64,000 bases of DNA from Diacronema lutheri (Eukaryota; Haptophyta; Pavlovophyceae; Pavlovales; Pavlovaceae): positions 276,001 through 340,000 of the forward strand of contig JAGTXO010000019.1 of the NCBI GenBank assembly GCA_019448385.1. The letters are read 5' to 3'. The notes beneath the pieces are model-generated. The model was not told the origin of the DNA. It worked only from the letters and a program-made list of their open reading frames with translations, and made no database searches. The stretch's first letter is position 1. Each line of letters begins with the position of its first letter. This document shows positions 35,101-46,188 of this stretch, piece after piece. Position numbers and translations under genes: made by a program.

Positions 35101-38100
35101 GGCGGTGAGCTGTTTGCAGATGGGCGCGAGGCAGCCCGCCGCGACGAGCGCGCCGCGCAGCTCGGCGTGCGCGGACACGTGCGCGAGCGCGAGCGCCGCG
35201 TCGGCGCGGCCGTTCTCCGACGACGAGGCGGCGAGCAGCTCGCGCAGCGCGCCGAGCGGGCCGGGCGCCGCGAGCAGCCGGCGGTGCGCGGGCTCCGTCG
35301 CGACGATAGTGCACAGCGCGCCGGCCGCGTTCGCGCGGCCGATCGCTGAGCCGTGCTGCAGCAGGGCGAGGAGCGGCTCGAGTGCGCCGGCGGCTGCGAC
35401 GGCGGCGCATCTGCGCGGGTCGGCGGAGAGGATCTGCGAGAGGGCACCAGTCGCGTTCGCGCGCCCGCCCTCGGTCGCCGCCGAGAGCATGGCGACGAGG
35501 GGCGGGATCCCGCCTTGCTCATCGAGCGCCTGGCACACGGCCGGGTCGGCGGTCAAGTGGCACAGCGCGCACGCCGCGTTGGCCTTCGCCTCGACGGAGC
35601 CGTTACGTAACAGCTCGCAAAGCGGACCGAGCGTGCCGGCCTGCACGATGGCGTCGTGCAGCGCGCCCACCTCGGCGAGGAAGGCGAGCGCATACGCCGC
35701 ATGCTCGCGCGCGGCTCGCGAGCGTGTGCGCAGCACAGTCACGATGGCGTCGATGGCTCCCGCCGCGGCCAGCGCCTCGCGCAGCTGCGGCGCGGCGGCG
35801 ACGGCGGCGAGCGCGGCGGTCGCGCGCGCGCTCAGCTGCGCCGATCCGAACTGCGCGAGGCGCAGCAGCGCGTTCAGCATGTCGTTCGCCGCGAGGAGCT
35901 GCGGCTGCACGTACTCGCCAGCGCCCAGCGCGTGCAGCGCGCACGCCGCCGCCGCGCGCGCGCGCGCGCTGCTTGGCGGGCCGTCGTTACCGCCGCCGCC
36001 ACCACCGCCACCAAGGAGTTGCACGAGCAGCGGCACGAGCCCTGTGGCGACGACGAGCCTGCGTAACGGCACGCATTCCGCGCCGCCGCCGTTCGTCGCG
36101 CCGCCACCACCGCCCCCGCCCCCGCCCCCGCCCCCGCCCCCGCCATCGCACCCACCACCGCCACCGCCCCCGCCCCCGCCGCCAAGAGCCGTCGCCTCAT
36201 CAGCTTCATCATCCGACGCTGTAACGCAAGCGATGGCCGCCGCCACGTCGACGCATGCCGCGTCGGCCGTGCCGCCGTCCACGCCGCTCGCCTCCGCCTC
36301 GCACGCCGCGCGGTCGGCAAGGACGCGCGCAAAAGCTTGGAGCAAGCCGACGCCGCTGTCCGCCGCGCTGAGCGCGCGGCGGACAAAGCCCTCATCGTCG
36401 AGCGCGCAGATCGCCGCGGCGGCGTGCGCGCGGCCGGCGTCCATGCCGTCGCGCAGCAGCAGCAACTCCTCGAGGTGGGGACGGGCAGCTAGATCGAGTT
36501 CGACCGTGCGCAACGTCGTGCCGCCATCGCCCCACGCGGCGGCGAGCGCGCGCGCGGCGGCCGTGCGCACGTTGGACGACGAGGACGTTCCGAGAAGTTT
36601 CACGACGGACGGCAGCAGCTCGCCGCGCGACGCGCCGCCGCCGCCTGCGCCGGCGCGGCGCGGGGTCACGCCGTTCGGCGCGGCCACGTGGCTCGCCTCG
36701 AGGATCCGCGAGCGCAACGGCATCTCCTCGACGATGCTGCTGAGCGTCGCGAGCGCGCACGCCTGCGCGTGCGCGATCGACTCGCCAGCGTCGCTCGGCG
36801 CCGCGCCGCCCGCCGCGCCGCCCGCCGCGCCGCCGCTGCCGGCGGCGCTGCTGCCGGCGGCGCGCGCGGGCGACGGGAGGGCCAGGACGCGAGCAAGCAC
36901 GTCGAGCACGCCAGCCTCGACAAGCGCACTGCGCAGCCGCGCGTTCTCGCCCGCCGCGAGCGCGCGCAGCGCGTCGTGCGCGTTCGCGAGCGCGCGCGGC
37001 TCGGCGCCCGGACTCGCCATATTTAAAATCAGGCCGAAGGCACCTGCCTCGAGAAGTAGGGCATGCAGAGAGTGGTCGTGGGTGAGTAGCTGCAGAAGGG
37101 CGCCCATCGCATTCGCCGAGACGGCCGCGTCGCCATGCTCGAGGAGCGTGAGGAGCAGCGGCAGCGCGCCCGCGTCGAGCACGGCCGAGCACGCAGCGGG
37201 GCTGACGGCGGCGAGGTGTGACAGCGCGCACGCCGCGTTCAACCGGCAGTGGTCGGACCCGGACTCGAGCAGGGCGACGAGCTCGCGCACGCCGCCCGAT
37301 GAGAGCAACGCGGCGCATGTGGGCCCGCGCGCCGAGATCGACGCCGAAACGACACGCGCTGCGTTCACCTGCGGAGCGGTCGCGGCGCGCGCGCCCGGGG
37401 CGGGGTGGGTAGGGGTGTGGGGTGTATGTAGGGTTTGAGGGAAGGGGATGGGGGTTGTGCGTGGGGCGCCGCGCGCGCGCCGCGGCCGGCTGCGCAGCGC
37501 GCGGGCACGTTGCGAGCGTAGAAGAACGAAGGCGCACGCGCCGGCCGATGAGGCCGGCCGCCGCCACCTGCCGCGCCCCGCGCGCACGCCGCTCTCTCGC
37601 GCGCGCGTGCGCGCGCCTGGTCCGTCTCCGAGCCCGTGCGCAGCAGCTCGACGAGCGGGGGGAGCACGTCGGTGCCGAGGCCCTTGGCGAGGTGCGCGTC
37701 GAGCAGCAGCTGCGCGAGCGCGAACGTCGCGTTTGTCCGGATGCGCGCGTGTGTCGGCGGTTGGAGCGCGCGGCAGACGGCGCTCACAGCGCCGAGCTCG
37801 GCAAGCCGCGACCGGAGGGCGGGCGTCGAGGCGAGCGAGCCGAGCGCGCGGAGCGCCTTGGCGCGAAGCAGCACAGCTTGCTCCTCGTACCCTGGCGGTG
37901 CGGCGGCGGGCGCTTGCACCGCCTCGATCGCGTCGAGCAGCAGCGGCATCGCGGCCGAGCTCACGATCTCCGCGCGGTTCGCCTCGTCCGATGCCATCAC
38001 GTTGAGCGCTTGGACGGCGTGCGTATGCCCGATGGGGTCGGCGGCACGCGCCGCCAGCTGCCGCGTGAGCGCGGCGAGCGTCTGTGCCAAGCCGCCGCCC

Positions 38101-38129
38101 GCGCCGCCCCTGACGGCCTCGCTGTCCAT
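29108..38129 (-). CDS. Giant armadillo-repeat protein with C-terminal BTB domain
   Basis: Three exons (38129-37617, 37368-34555, 34408-29108) encode about 2,875 residues. Two long arrays of armadillo repeats (for example ALLQHGSAIGRANAAGALC, LVELLRTGSETDQ-VNAAR) are separated by a disordered Gln/Pro linker at 34020-34160 (QPQPQP run) and interrupted by Gly tracts. Near the C-terminus a BTB/POZ domain is visible: HDIVFRCADGSLIGASRLLL, then FRDEFE and a helical BACK-like tail; the end carries a basic cluster GGSRKRARAS, a likely NLS. The ARM plus BTB order resembles plant ARIA/ABAP1, which are about 700 residues, so this is roughly four times longer. Intron 1 is GC-AG (gaccag|gcgcgc), supported by the ARM junction. 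The exon 2-3 join is in phase, but two separate genes cannot be fully excluded. Confidence 0.82.
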
Positions 38130-38269
38130 CGCCCGGCTGCTCGGCCCACGAGCCGAGCGGCGCCTCCCTCAACTTTTTTTTCTGCTTTTCGAACTTCAGC
38201 AGCAAACTCAAACTGCCCAGCTCATGACGATGGCAGGATGGATGGCCGGCCGGTGCAGCGCTCGTGGGA

Positions 38270-39990
38270 TCACGCGCGCCGCGCGGTCGCGACCTCAGCG
38301 CGCGCGCCAGGTGGACCTGCCGCGCGGGCGCCGGGCGCGCGCGACGCGCGCGGCTGTGCGCGCTCGATGCCCTGCACGTCCGCCGTCGCCACCCACCGCT
38401 CCTGCCCGCGCCCGTTGCGTGCGCACACGTCGCCGCCGCCGCCCGCGCCGCCGCCGTCGCCGAGCGCGGCGCGCACGTCAAGCGTGAGGCTCTCGCCGCT
38501 CAACGCGAACCCGTCGAGCAAGCATTCGGCGACCACGTCTTCGACGAGCCGCTGCACCGCGCGGCGGAGCGGGCGCGCGCCGTACTGCATGTCAAAGCCC
38601 GCGTCAACGAGCCGCGCCTCCATCGCGTCCGTCAGGCGGAGCTCGACGCCGCGCTCGGCGGTGCGCGCGCGCACGCCGGCGAGCAGCAGCCCGGCGATCT
38701 GCCGCACCTCCGCTCGCGCGAGCGGCAGGAAGACGATCAGCTGGTCGAGGCGGTTCAAAAACTCGGGGCGGAAGCGCGTCATCATCGCTTCTTTGACGAG
38801 CTGCTCGACGGCCGCGCCGCGCGCCGCGTCGCCGCCGTCGTCCGCCAAGCCGATCGCGTCCGCGACGGCCGCGCTCCCGCCCGCACCCGACGCGGAGGCG
38901 ACGCGTACCGTGATCGTTGAGCCGTCGTCCGCCGCCCACTCTGCGCCCTCCGCCTCCTCCTCCTCCGACCCGTCCGACGACTCACCCGCCGGCCCGCCCG
39001 CCACCGCCCCCGCCGCGCCGGCGCCCGCTCCGTCCGTCTCGCCGAGCGCGCTTAAAATGTCCACCGACCCCACATTTGAAGTGAGGATGAGCAGCGTGTT
39101 CGTAAAATCCACTGTACGCCCCTTGCCGTCAGTCAGCCGCCCATCCTCGAGCACCTGCCGAACGGGCCGAACTCGGGCGCGCGCGTGAGCGGGCGGGGCG
39201 CGCGCCGCGCGCGGCGCGGCGTGCGCGCCGCGGCGCGCCGTCGCAGCCGGCGCGTCGCGCGCACCTGCAGCAGCGCGTTGAACACGTCCGGATGCGCCTT
39301 CTCAATCTCGTCGAGAAGAACGACGCAGTGCGGTCGCCGGCGCACAGCCTCCGTCAGCTGCCCGCCCGCATCGTACCCCACGTAGCCGGGAGGCGGGCCC
39401 ACGAGTCGCGCGACCGTGTGCGCCTGCGGGGGGCGCGCGCGCGCGCGGGCGCGGGCGCGAAACGTGCCGCGGGGCAAGGGCGCGGTGGGAATGGATGGGG
39501 GTGGGTGGGGGGGGGAGGGGGGGGGGGGGGCAGAGACCACTTCGGATGGGTTGGATGGCGGGCGCAGCGACGGCTAGCCACGCACGAGAGGCACCCTCGT
39601 GGCACGCCCCTCACCCCTCCCCCCCCCCCCCCCCCCGCCTATCTCAGCGGTACGGCCGCATGCGCTCGCCATCGCCGCGGGAGCCCCCCCCCCCCCCCCC
39701 CCCCCCCCCCTTTGCCCATCTCAGCGGTACGGCCGCATGCGCTCGCCATCGCCGCGGGAGCCCCCCCCACCCCTCCCCCCCCCCCCCCTTTGCCCATGTC
39801 AGCGGTACGGCCGCATGCGCTCGCCATCGCCGCGGGAGCCCCACCCCTCCCCCCCCCCCCCCCCCCCCTTTGCCCATCTCAGCGGTACGGCCGCATGCGC
39901 TCGCCATCGCCGCGGGAGCCCCCCCCCCCCCCCCCCCCCCCTTTGCCCATGTCAGCGGTACGGCCGCATGCGCTCGCCATCGCCGCGGGA

Positions 39991-40021
<31 letters not shown>

Positions 40022-41134
40022 TTGCCCATGTCAGCGGTACGGCCGCATGCGCTCGCCATCGCCGCGGGAGCCCCACCCCTCCCCCCCCCCCCCCCCCCCT
40101 TTGCCCATGTCAGCGGTACGGCCGCATGCGCTCGCCATCGCCGCGGGAGCCCCCCCCACCCCTCCCCCCCCCCCCCCTTTGCCCATGTCAGCGGTACGGC
40201 CGCATGCGCTCGCCATCGCCGCGGGAGCCCCACCCCTCCCCCCCCCCCCCCCCCCCCTTTGCCCATGTCAGCGGTACGGCCGCATGCGCTCGCCATCGCC
40301 GCGGGAGCCCCACCCCTCCCCCCCCCCCCCCCCCCCCTTTGCCCATGTCAGCGGTACGGCCGCATGCGCTCGCCATCGCCGCGGGAGCCCCACCCCTCCC
40401 CCCCCCCCCCCCCCCCCCTTTGCCCATGTCAGCGGTACGGCCGCATGCGCTCGCCATCGCCGCAGGAAGGCGACGGGCAGGCGGGCAGGCGGCATGGGAA
40501 GGATTTGCGCATCTCGTGCCGTCTGCCCGCCTGCCCGCCTGCCCGCCTGCCCGCCTGCCCTGGTCCTGCCCGCCCCCCCCCCCCCCCCCGGTCCCCCCTG
40601 AACCCCATCCCCTGCATATCGCGCACCTCCATGTATTCCGACATGTCCAGTCGGACCATGTGGCCCTCGTTCCCGTAATACACCTCCGCGACGGCCTTTG
40701 CGAGCTCCGTCTTGCCCACGCCCGTCGGCCCGCAGAAGACAAAGGACGCGACCGGGCGCGTTGGCGGCCGCAGCCCGACGCGCGCGCGACGGATCGCACG
40801 CGCGAGCGCTGAGACGGCCGCATGCTGGCCAATCACGCGCCTGCCGATCGACGCCTCGAGGGAGAGCAGCTGCGCCGCCTCCGCGGACGAGAGGCGGTCG
40901 ACAGGGATCCCCGTCCAGCGGGACACGACGCGCGTCACGTCGTCGTCACTGACGACCACCGTCGCCGCCAAGGCCTCGGCGGCGGTGGTCGCCGTGCGCG
41001 CGCCGCCGGCGGTGCCGGCGGCTGCGTCGGCCGTGCGCGCCGCGGCGGCTGCGGCTGCGACCGTTGCAGCGGATCGGAGCTGCACGGCGGCACCGGCCTC
41101 GTCGAGTAGGTCGATCGCTTTGTCTGTTCCGGGT

Positions 41135-41179
<45 letters not shown>

Positions 41180-41366
41180 TTGGAGGGGTAAGGGCAAGCA
41201 GGTTGGGGGAGGGGGGGGGGGGGGGGGGGGGGATTGGAGGGGTAAGGGCAAGCAGGTTGGGGGGGGGGGGGGGGGGGGGGGGGGGTTGGAGGGGTAAGGG
41301 CAAGCAGGTTGGGGGGAGGGGGGGGGGGGGGGGGGGGTTGGAGGGGTAAGGGCAAGCAGGTTGGGG

Positions 41367-41401
<35 letters not shown>

Positions 41402-43877
41402 GGAGGGGTAAGGGCAAGCAGGTTGGGGGGGGGGGGGGGGGGGGGGGGGTTGGAGGGGTAAGGGCAAGCAGGTTGGGGGGAGGGGGGGGGGGGGGGGTGG
41501 GGGGGTGGAGGGGTAAGGGCAAGCAGGTTGGGGGGAGGGGGGGGGGGGGGGGGGGGGATTGGAGGGGTAAGGGCAAGCAGGTTGGGGGGAGGGGGGAGGG
41601 GGGGTGGTTGGAGGGGTAAGGGCAAGCAGGTTGGGGGGAGGGGGGAGGGGGGGGTGGTTGGAGGGGTAAGGGCAAGCAGGTTGGGGGAGGGGGGGGGGGT
41701 GGTTGGAGGGGTAAGGGCAAGCAGGTTGGGGGGAGGGGGGGGGGATTGGAGGGGTAAGGGCAAGCAGGCCATAGCGCAGCGCGCGACGCGGTGCGGCGCG
41801 GTGCGGCGCGGGCTTTCGCGCCGCGCCTGGGAGGAAACGGTCGGTAATGTACCGCGCGGAGAGCGACGCGCATGCGGCCAAGGCCTCCTCCTGCGCGGCG
41901 CGTGGGGTTGGATGGGGGTTAGAGCGATGAGTGCGGAACGCCCGTGGGCCGTGGCGTTGGTTGCGCGCGCCCACGCGCCCGAGCCACCAACGCGCGCGCC
42001 GCGCCCCCGCCCGCCTGCTCACCCCACTGCGCCCCCGCCCGCCTGCTCACCCCACTGCGCCCCTGCCCGCCTGCTCACCCCACTGCGCCCCTGCCCGCCT
42101 GCTCACCCCACTGCGCCCCTGCCCGCCTGCTCAGTCAGGCCGTTGCGCGCTCGGCCACCGATTGTCCGCGCTCTGCGCGGCCGGTCCGGCGCGGCCGGTC
42201 CGGTGCGGCCGGTCCGGTGCGACCGGTCCGGTGCGGCCGGTCCGGTGCGGCCGGTCCGGTGCGGCCGGTCCGGTGCGGCCGGTCCGGCGCGGCCGTTACC
42301 GAGTAATTGGCGACGCCGTGGTGCGCGGCGTAGGCGGGGGCGAGGGCGCGCAAGATCGCGACGGTCGCCTGCGGGGTCGGCTCGCCGACGAGCAGCGGCT
42401 GGAAACGTCGCTCGAGGGCCGCGTCCTTCTCAATGTGCTTGCGGTATTCGGCGAGGGTCGTCGCGCCAATACATTGCAGCCGGCCGCGCGCGAGGGCGGG
42501 CTTGAGCAGGTTGGCCGCGTCGATGCCGCCCTCCGCCGAGCCAGCACCGACGAGCGTGTGGATCTCGTCAATGAAGAGGATCGTCGAGTTGTCCAGCTCG
42601 TCGAGCACCGTGCGCAGTCGCTCTTCGAACTCGCCGCGGTATTTGGTGTCCGCGACGAGCAGCCCGAGCTCGAGCGAGAAGAGGCGCTTGCCGCGCAGGG
42701 CGGGCGGCACCTCGCCCGCAGCCATGCGCAGCGCAAGGCCTTCGGCGAGGGCTGTCTTGCCCACGCCAGGGTCGCCCACCTGCGTTTAGATGAGATGGGG
42801 GGGAAGAGGGAGGGAGGCAAAGAGCGAGAGAGAAAAAGGGAAGGCAGAACGGGAGAAAGGGGAGGGCACGAGCCGAGCGGCCGGCGGCGTCGGTCGGTCC
42901 CCCATTGCGCAAGGGGCCCGGGCGTCCTAGGGCCAGCGGCGTTGCCGCGCGCGCGCGCGCGCGCGCGCGCACGGGACGAAATGCCGCGTCGCGGCGGGGC
43001 CCGGGGCGCGCACGAGGCATGGGTTATTCTTGCGCCGGCGCACGAGGGTCTGCATCATCCGGTCGATCTCCTCGTCCCGACCGTGCACCGGATCGAGCTG
43101 TCCGGATCGCGCGAGCTGCGTCATGTCGACGCCGCACTGCGCGAGCGTCGAGTTTTTGGACGGACGGTTGCCGCCGGCGGCGACGGCCTCGGGCGGGGGC
43201 AAGAGGCCATCGGCAAGGGCACGGCGCAGTGCGGTGAGATCCACGCCCAAATCCGCCGTCAGCAGCCGCACCGCCGACGAGTCGTCCGCGGCGGCGAGGC
43301 CCTCGAGCACGTTGGCCGTCGAGACGGTTCCGCCGCCGCCGCGCGCGCCGGCGGCCGTGCCAATCTCGCGGTCAGCGGCAGGGTTGGCCGCGGAGAGGGC
43401 GGCTTGGAGGAGCACCTCTGTCTCCGCTGCAAAGGGTAGCGGCGTATCGTTCGTCTGCAGCTGGAAGAGCCGCGCGACGCGCCCGAGGTCTGCGCCACCA
43501 GCGCCGCCGTCCGCGCTCGACGCGCGCGCAATCGCCTCGCGCACCTTGGGTGCGGAGACGCCAAAGCTGCTCAGCGCGCCCGCCGTGCCATCCTTCTGGC
43601 TGACCAGACCAAGCAGCACGTGCCGCGCGTCCACTTCCGCCGCGCCCAGCCGCTTGGCCTCCTTTTGCGCCTCCATGAGCGCGCGGACCGCGTCCTTTTC
43701 AAGGCGGTCGAACATCATGCGCGCACCGGCAGCGCGCGGCTGGGAGGGCACGGCGCGAGGTGCGAGCCGGACGGCGCGCGCGGCCAGCGACCGCCCGCCG
43801 CTGGGCCGAACGTGCGCGCCGGCCGTCGCGGCGCAGCACGCGAGCGCGAGCGCCATTACACACGACCGCATCTCCAT
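38270..43877 (-). CDS. CLPC: ClpC-type Hsp100 chaperone (plastid Clp ATPase)
   Basis: Six exons (43877-43014, 42779-42300, 41890-41827, 41123-40627, 39423-39265, 39154-38270) give 982 residues. The AAA+ unfoldase feeds the ClpP protease. The leader [20 protein letters not shown] looks like a signal peptide followed by a basic transit-like stretch, as expected for a complex plastid. Clp-N domain: [20 protein letters not shown]1: Walker [10 protein letters not shown], Walker B LFIDEIH. D2: Walker [10 protein letters not shown], Walker [10 protein letters not shown], sensor [10 protein letters not shown]. The D1-D2 linker is short, so ClpC rather than ClpB. All five junctions restore canonical sequence: [47 protein letters not shown] and [13 protein letters not shown]. 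Intron 3 is GC-AG (ccag|gcgcgg). Introns 2, 3 and 4 are filled with different minisatellites. An Ala/acidic insert lies after the D2 sensor region. Confidence 0.95.
39645..40464. repeat. 11-copy minisatellite with long C tracts in ClpC intron 4
   Basis: Eleven units of 72-81 bp. Each has a conserved core (cagcggtacggccgcatgcg, then ctcgccatcgccgcgggagcc) and a C tract of roughly 12-34 nt followed by tttgcccatgt/ct. Size differences come almost only from the C tract. It lies inside the intron 39424-40626; in the transcript the tracts read as G runs. Confidence 0.95.
41137..41770. repeat. 12-copy minisatellite with long G tracts in ClpC intron 3
   Basis: About twelve units of 43-60 bp: ggaggggtaagggcaagcag followed by gtt and a G tract, the longest being 42 nt at 41137-41178. 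The array fills most of the intron 41124-41826. Because the gene is on the minus strand, the tracts are C runs in the transcript, opposite to those in the next intron. Confidence 0.95.
42005..42295. repeat. Two short tandem arrays in ClpC intron 2
   Basis: First, about five copies of a 26-bp unit (cctgctcaccccactgcgcc type) at 42010-42130. Then about nine copies of a 12-bp unit (ggtccggtgcgg with minor changes) at 42180-42292, which abut the donor gtaacg of the preceding exon. Confidence 0.9.
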
Positions 43878-44011
43878 GAGCCTTCGATTGCCTAGGAAGA
43901 GCCCGCCAATCCGAGGCCAATTCAATATCGGGCACTTCCAGGCCGAATTGTGATCAGACGCCCAGCAGCAGGCAGCAGCTGCTTGCCCGGACGGGGGGCC
44001 GCATCACGCGA

Positions 44012-45910
44012 ATGCCCACCCTCGCTCTCGCACTCCTCCTCGCGACGGCCGGCGGGCATCGGCGCGCGGGCGAGGGCCGGCGGCACGGGGAAGCCACGCC
44101 GTCGTGCGAGGTTCCGCCACCGCCGTGCCGCTGCATCCGCCCGGGCTTCTACACGCAGAGCCCCGAGCTCGCAAAGCGCGCTGAGACGCCCGCCGCCGCC
44201 GCCGCCGCGTGCGATTCGGACTGCGCGTGCGCGGGCTTCGACTACGACGAGCGGACGGAGGGCGAATTTGGCAGCCCAGGCACCTACCTTGTCACGTTCC
44301 GACCCGTCGCCCAGCTCGGCCCCCTCGAGTGGCGGCGCAACTCGTTCGCGTACCAGCCGTGCGCGTGCGCCGCCGCGACGGCCGGCGCCGAGCCGACCGG
44401 CGAGGCGAGCAGACCGCCGCCGACCCACGCGGCCCCGAGCTCCGCGCTCGCCCCAATGACCCAGCATTCAAGCACCCACTCGAGGGCGCCGGCCGCGCTG
44501 GGCGCGTCGGGCGCGCCGCCTGCGCACACGGCCTGGGCGGCGATCGACTGCGCTGCGTTCGCGGCGAGCGCGGACTTTGCGCCCGCCGTCCGCCAAATGC
44601 TCTCCGATCTGGTCGTCGCGCACGTCGCGGCTATCAGCCCTTCGGGTGGCGCGCCCGCCGACATCGCCGCGAACGCGCCGCCGCGTGGCGATGGCGTTGA
44701 CGAACCCTCGCACCGCGACGCGAAGGAGGAGCGTCATGCTGTCTGCGCGGCGAGCCGGCAGCCTGCGCACCGCGAGGCGCGCGCGTGCGCGTCGGCGGCG
44801 GCCGTCGAGGCGCACACCGCGGCGTGCGCGCCGAACGACGCCAGATGCGCGCAGGCCGCCAGCACGCTGCGCGCCGAGCTGGCGGAGATATGCGCCCGCC
44901 TTGCCGCGGCCGAGTGTGCGTCGGCGGGCTGCTCCACGCAGCCCGCCGTCCACGGCGCGGCGCACGAAGGCGCGGCTTCTGATGGCGAGCAGCACGCGCG
45001 GCACAGCGGAGGCGGGCGGCACGCGGGCGGCGCTGGCGGCGACGGCGAGCACCGCGCGGAGCACGCGCACGCACACGCCGAGCGGCACGCCGAGCGGCAC
45101 GCCGAGCGGCACGCGGACACCGGCGAGGACGGCGGCGGCCGCGACGAGCGCGTGCGTGGTCATGGCGAGCACGAGCGCGCGCACGAGCGCCGCGACCGCG
45201 CGCACGCCGACGGCGACGCACCGACGGGCGGCGGTGAGAGCGCGCCTCGCCACGCGGCGCACGCACAGTCGGAGCGCAGCGATGCTCGGCCGTTACATTT
45301 TCTCGGCTGTTACAGGACGGACGGGGTCGGGGACGGGGACGGGGACGGGGCGACGGGTGCCGCTGGCGCGATGGGCGCGGCGGCGGGTGCAGACGGCGGC
45401 GGCGCGCAGGACGCGGCGGACGCGCGCCGGCTGCGCTCGGCCTTCTCGAGCGCGCACGCGCTGCAGCTCGACGTTGCGCATGGCGGTGTCGCAGAGTGCG
45501 CGGACCGGTGCCACGAGCGCGCGTTCATGCTCGAGCGCGGCGCGTGCGCGTGTGCGGGCTCATCGCACCAGTCCACCTCCTTCACGCTGCTCAAGTCGCT
45601 CGTCGTCGCGCCACGCATGTGCGCGTGCGATCCGCCCGCGGCGGTCGGCGGCGCGCTCGCGAGCTGCCCGGGCGCCAATGGCTTTAGCGCCATCTACCGC
45701 CCGTCCACGCATGTAACGGCCGAAGCCGGCAACGCCGTCGCGGACTCGCCGCCCGCGCCGTTTGGCGCGCGCGCGAGCGGCGCGCGCGGTGCCCTCCTCG
45801 CTGTCGTGGGCGCGCTCGCGCTCGTGATGGCCGGTCTCGCGCTCGCACTCCCGGCGCCGGCGCGGCTGGGCGCGCGGCCAGAGCAGGGCCATACGACGCA
45901 ATGCATTTAG
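44012..45910 (+). CDS. Secreted or type I membrane protein with WSC-like cysteine domain
   Basis: A single ORF of 632 residues. Signal peptide MPTLALALLLATAGG; a first Cys-rich segment (CEVPPPPCRCIRPGFY, CDSDCACAGFDYDE, YQPCACA); a polar middle with a short tandem AERH repeat near residues 355-370; a second Cys module beginning LHFLGCYRTDG, then AECADRCHERAF, GACACAG, MCACDPP and SCPGANGFSAIYRP, which follows the WSC pattern; and a C-terminal helix LLAVVGALALVMAGLALALP. WSC domains bind carbohydrate or act as wall sensors. The low-complexity middle could hide a spliced segment. It is divergent from ClpC with 134 bp between ATGs. Confidence 0.65.
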   Translation: MPTLALALLLATAGGHRRAGEGRRHGEATPSCEVPPPPCRCIRPGFYTQSPELAKRAETPAAAAAACDSDCACAGFDYDERTEGEFGSPGTYLVTFRPVAQLGPLEWRRNSFAYQPCACAAATAGAEPTGEASRPPPTHAAPSSALAPMTQHSSTHSRAPAALGASGAPPAHTAWAAIDCAAFAASADFAPAVRQMLSDLVVAHVAAISPSGGAPADIAANAPPRGDGVDEPSHRDAKEERHAVCAASRQPAHREARACASAAAVEAHTAACAPNDARCAQAASTLRAELAEICARLAAAECASAGCSTQPAVHGAAHEGAASDGEQHARHSGGGRHAGGAGGDGEHRAEHAHAHAERHAERHAERHADTGEDGGGRDERVRGHGEHERAHERRDRAHADGDAPTGGGESAPRHAAHAQSERSDARPLHFLGCYRTDGVGDGDGDGATGAAGAMGAAAGADGGGAQDAADARRLRSAFSSAHALQLDVAHGGVAECADRCHERAFMLERGACACAGSSHQSTSFTLLKSLVVAPRMCACDPPAAVGGALASCPGANGFSAIYRPSTHVTAEAGNAVADSPPAPFGARASGARGALLAVVGALALVMAGLALALPAPARLGARPEQGHTTQCI

Positions 45911-45967
45911 CGAATGGCGGCGGGGGGGGGGGGGGGGGGGGGGCGGGGTTCCCCTGCTTCCCATATT

Positions 45968-46150
45968 CTATTCGCACGGCGACTCGTGCGTAAAGGCGAC
46001 AGGCACCCGGTCGCCATCCTTTCTCCGCACCGACAGTAGACGGCCACACTCGGCCGAGCCGAGCGTGAGCTCGTGCTCGATGCCAAAGAACGTGGCCTCC
46101 ACCACGTTTGGCACGCCTGCGGGCGGGCGCGTCCAACAGGGGTTCCACGG

Positions 46151-46188
<38 letters not shown>

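Noticed and set aside
39645-40464. Possible CRISPR-like array (regular repeats)
   Set aside because: The variable parts are homopolymer C tracts, not unique spacers, and the array lies in a eukaryotic intron.
39292-40812. Proline-rich ORFs of more than 350 codons on both strands
   Set aside because: They are created by the C-tract minisatellite in a ClpC intron; flanking ClpC exons splice precisely around it.
42927-43925. ClpC start at 43925
   Set aside because: That position is not ATG on the minus strand; the ATG at 43877 gives a signal-peptide-like leader.
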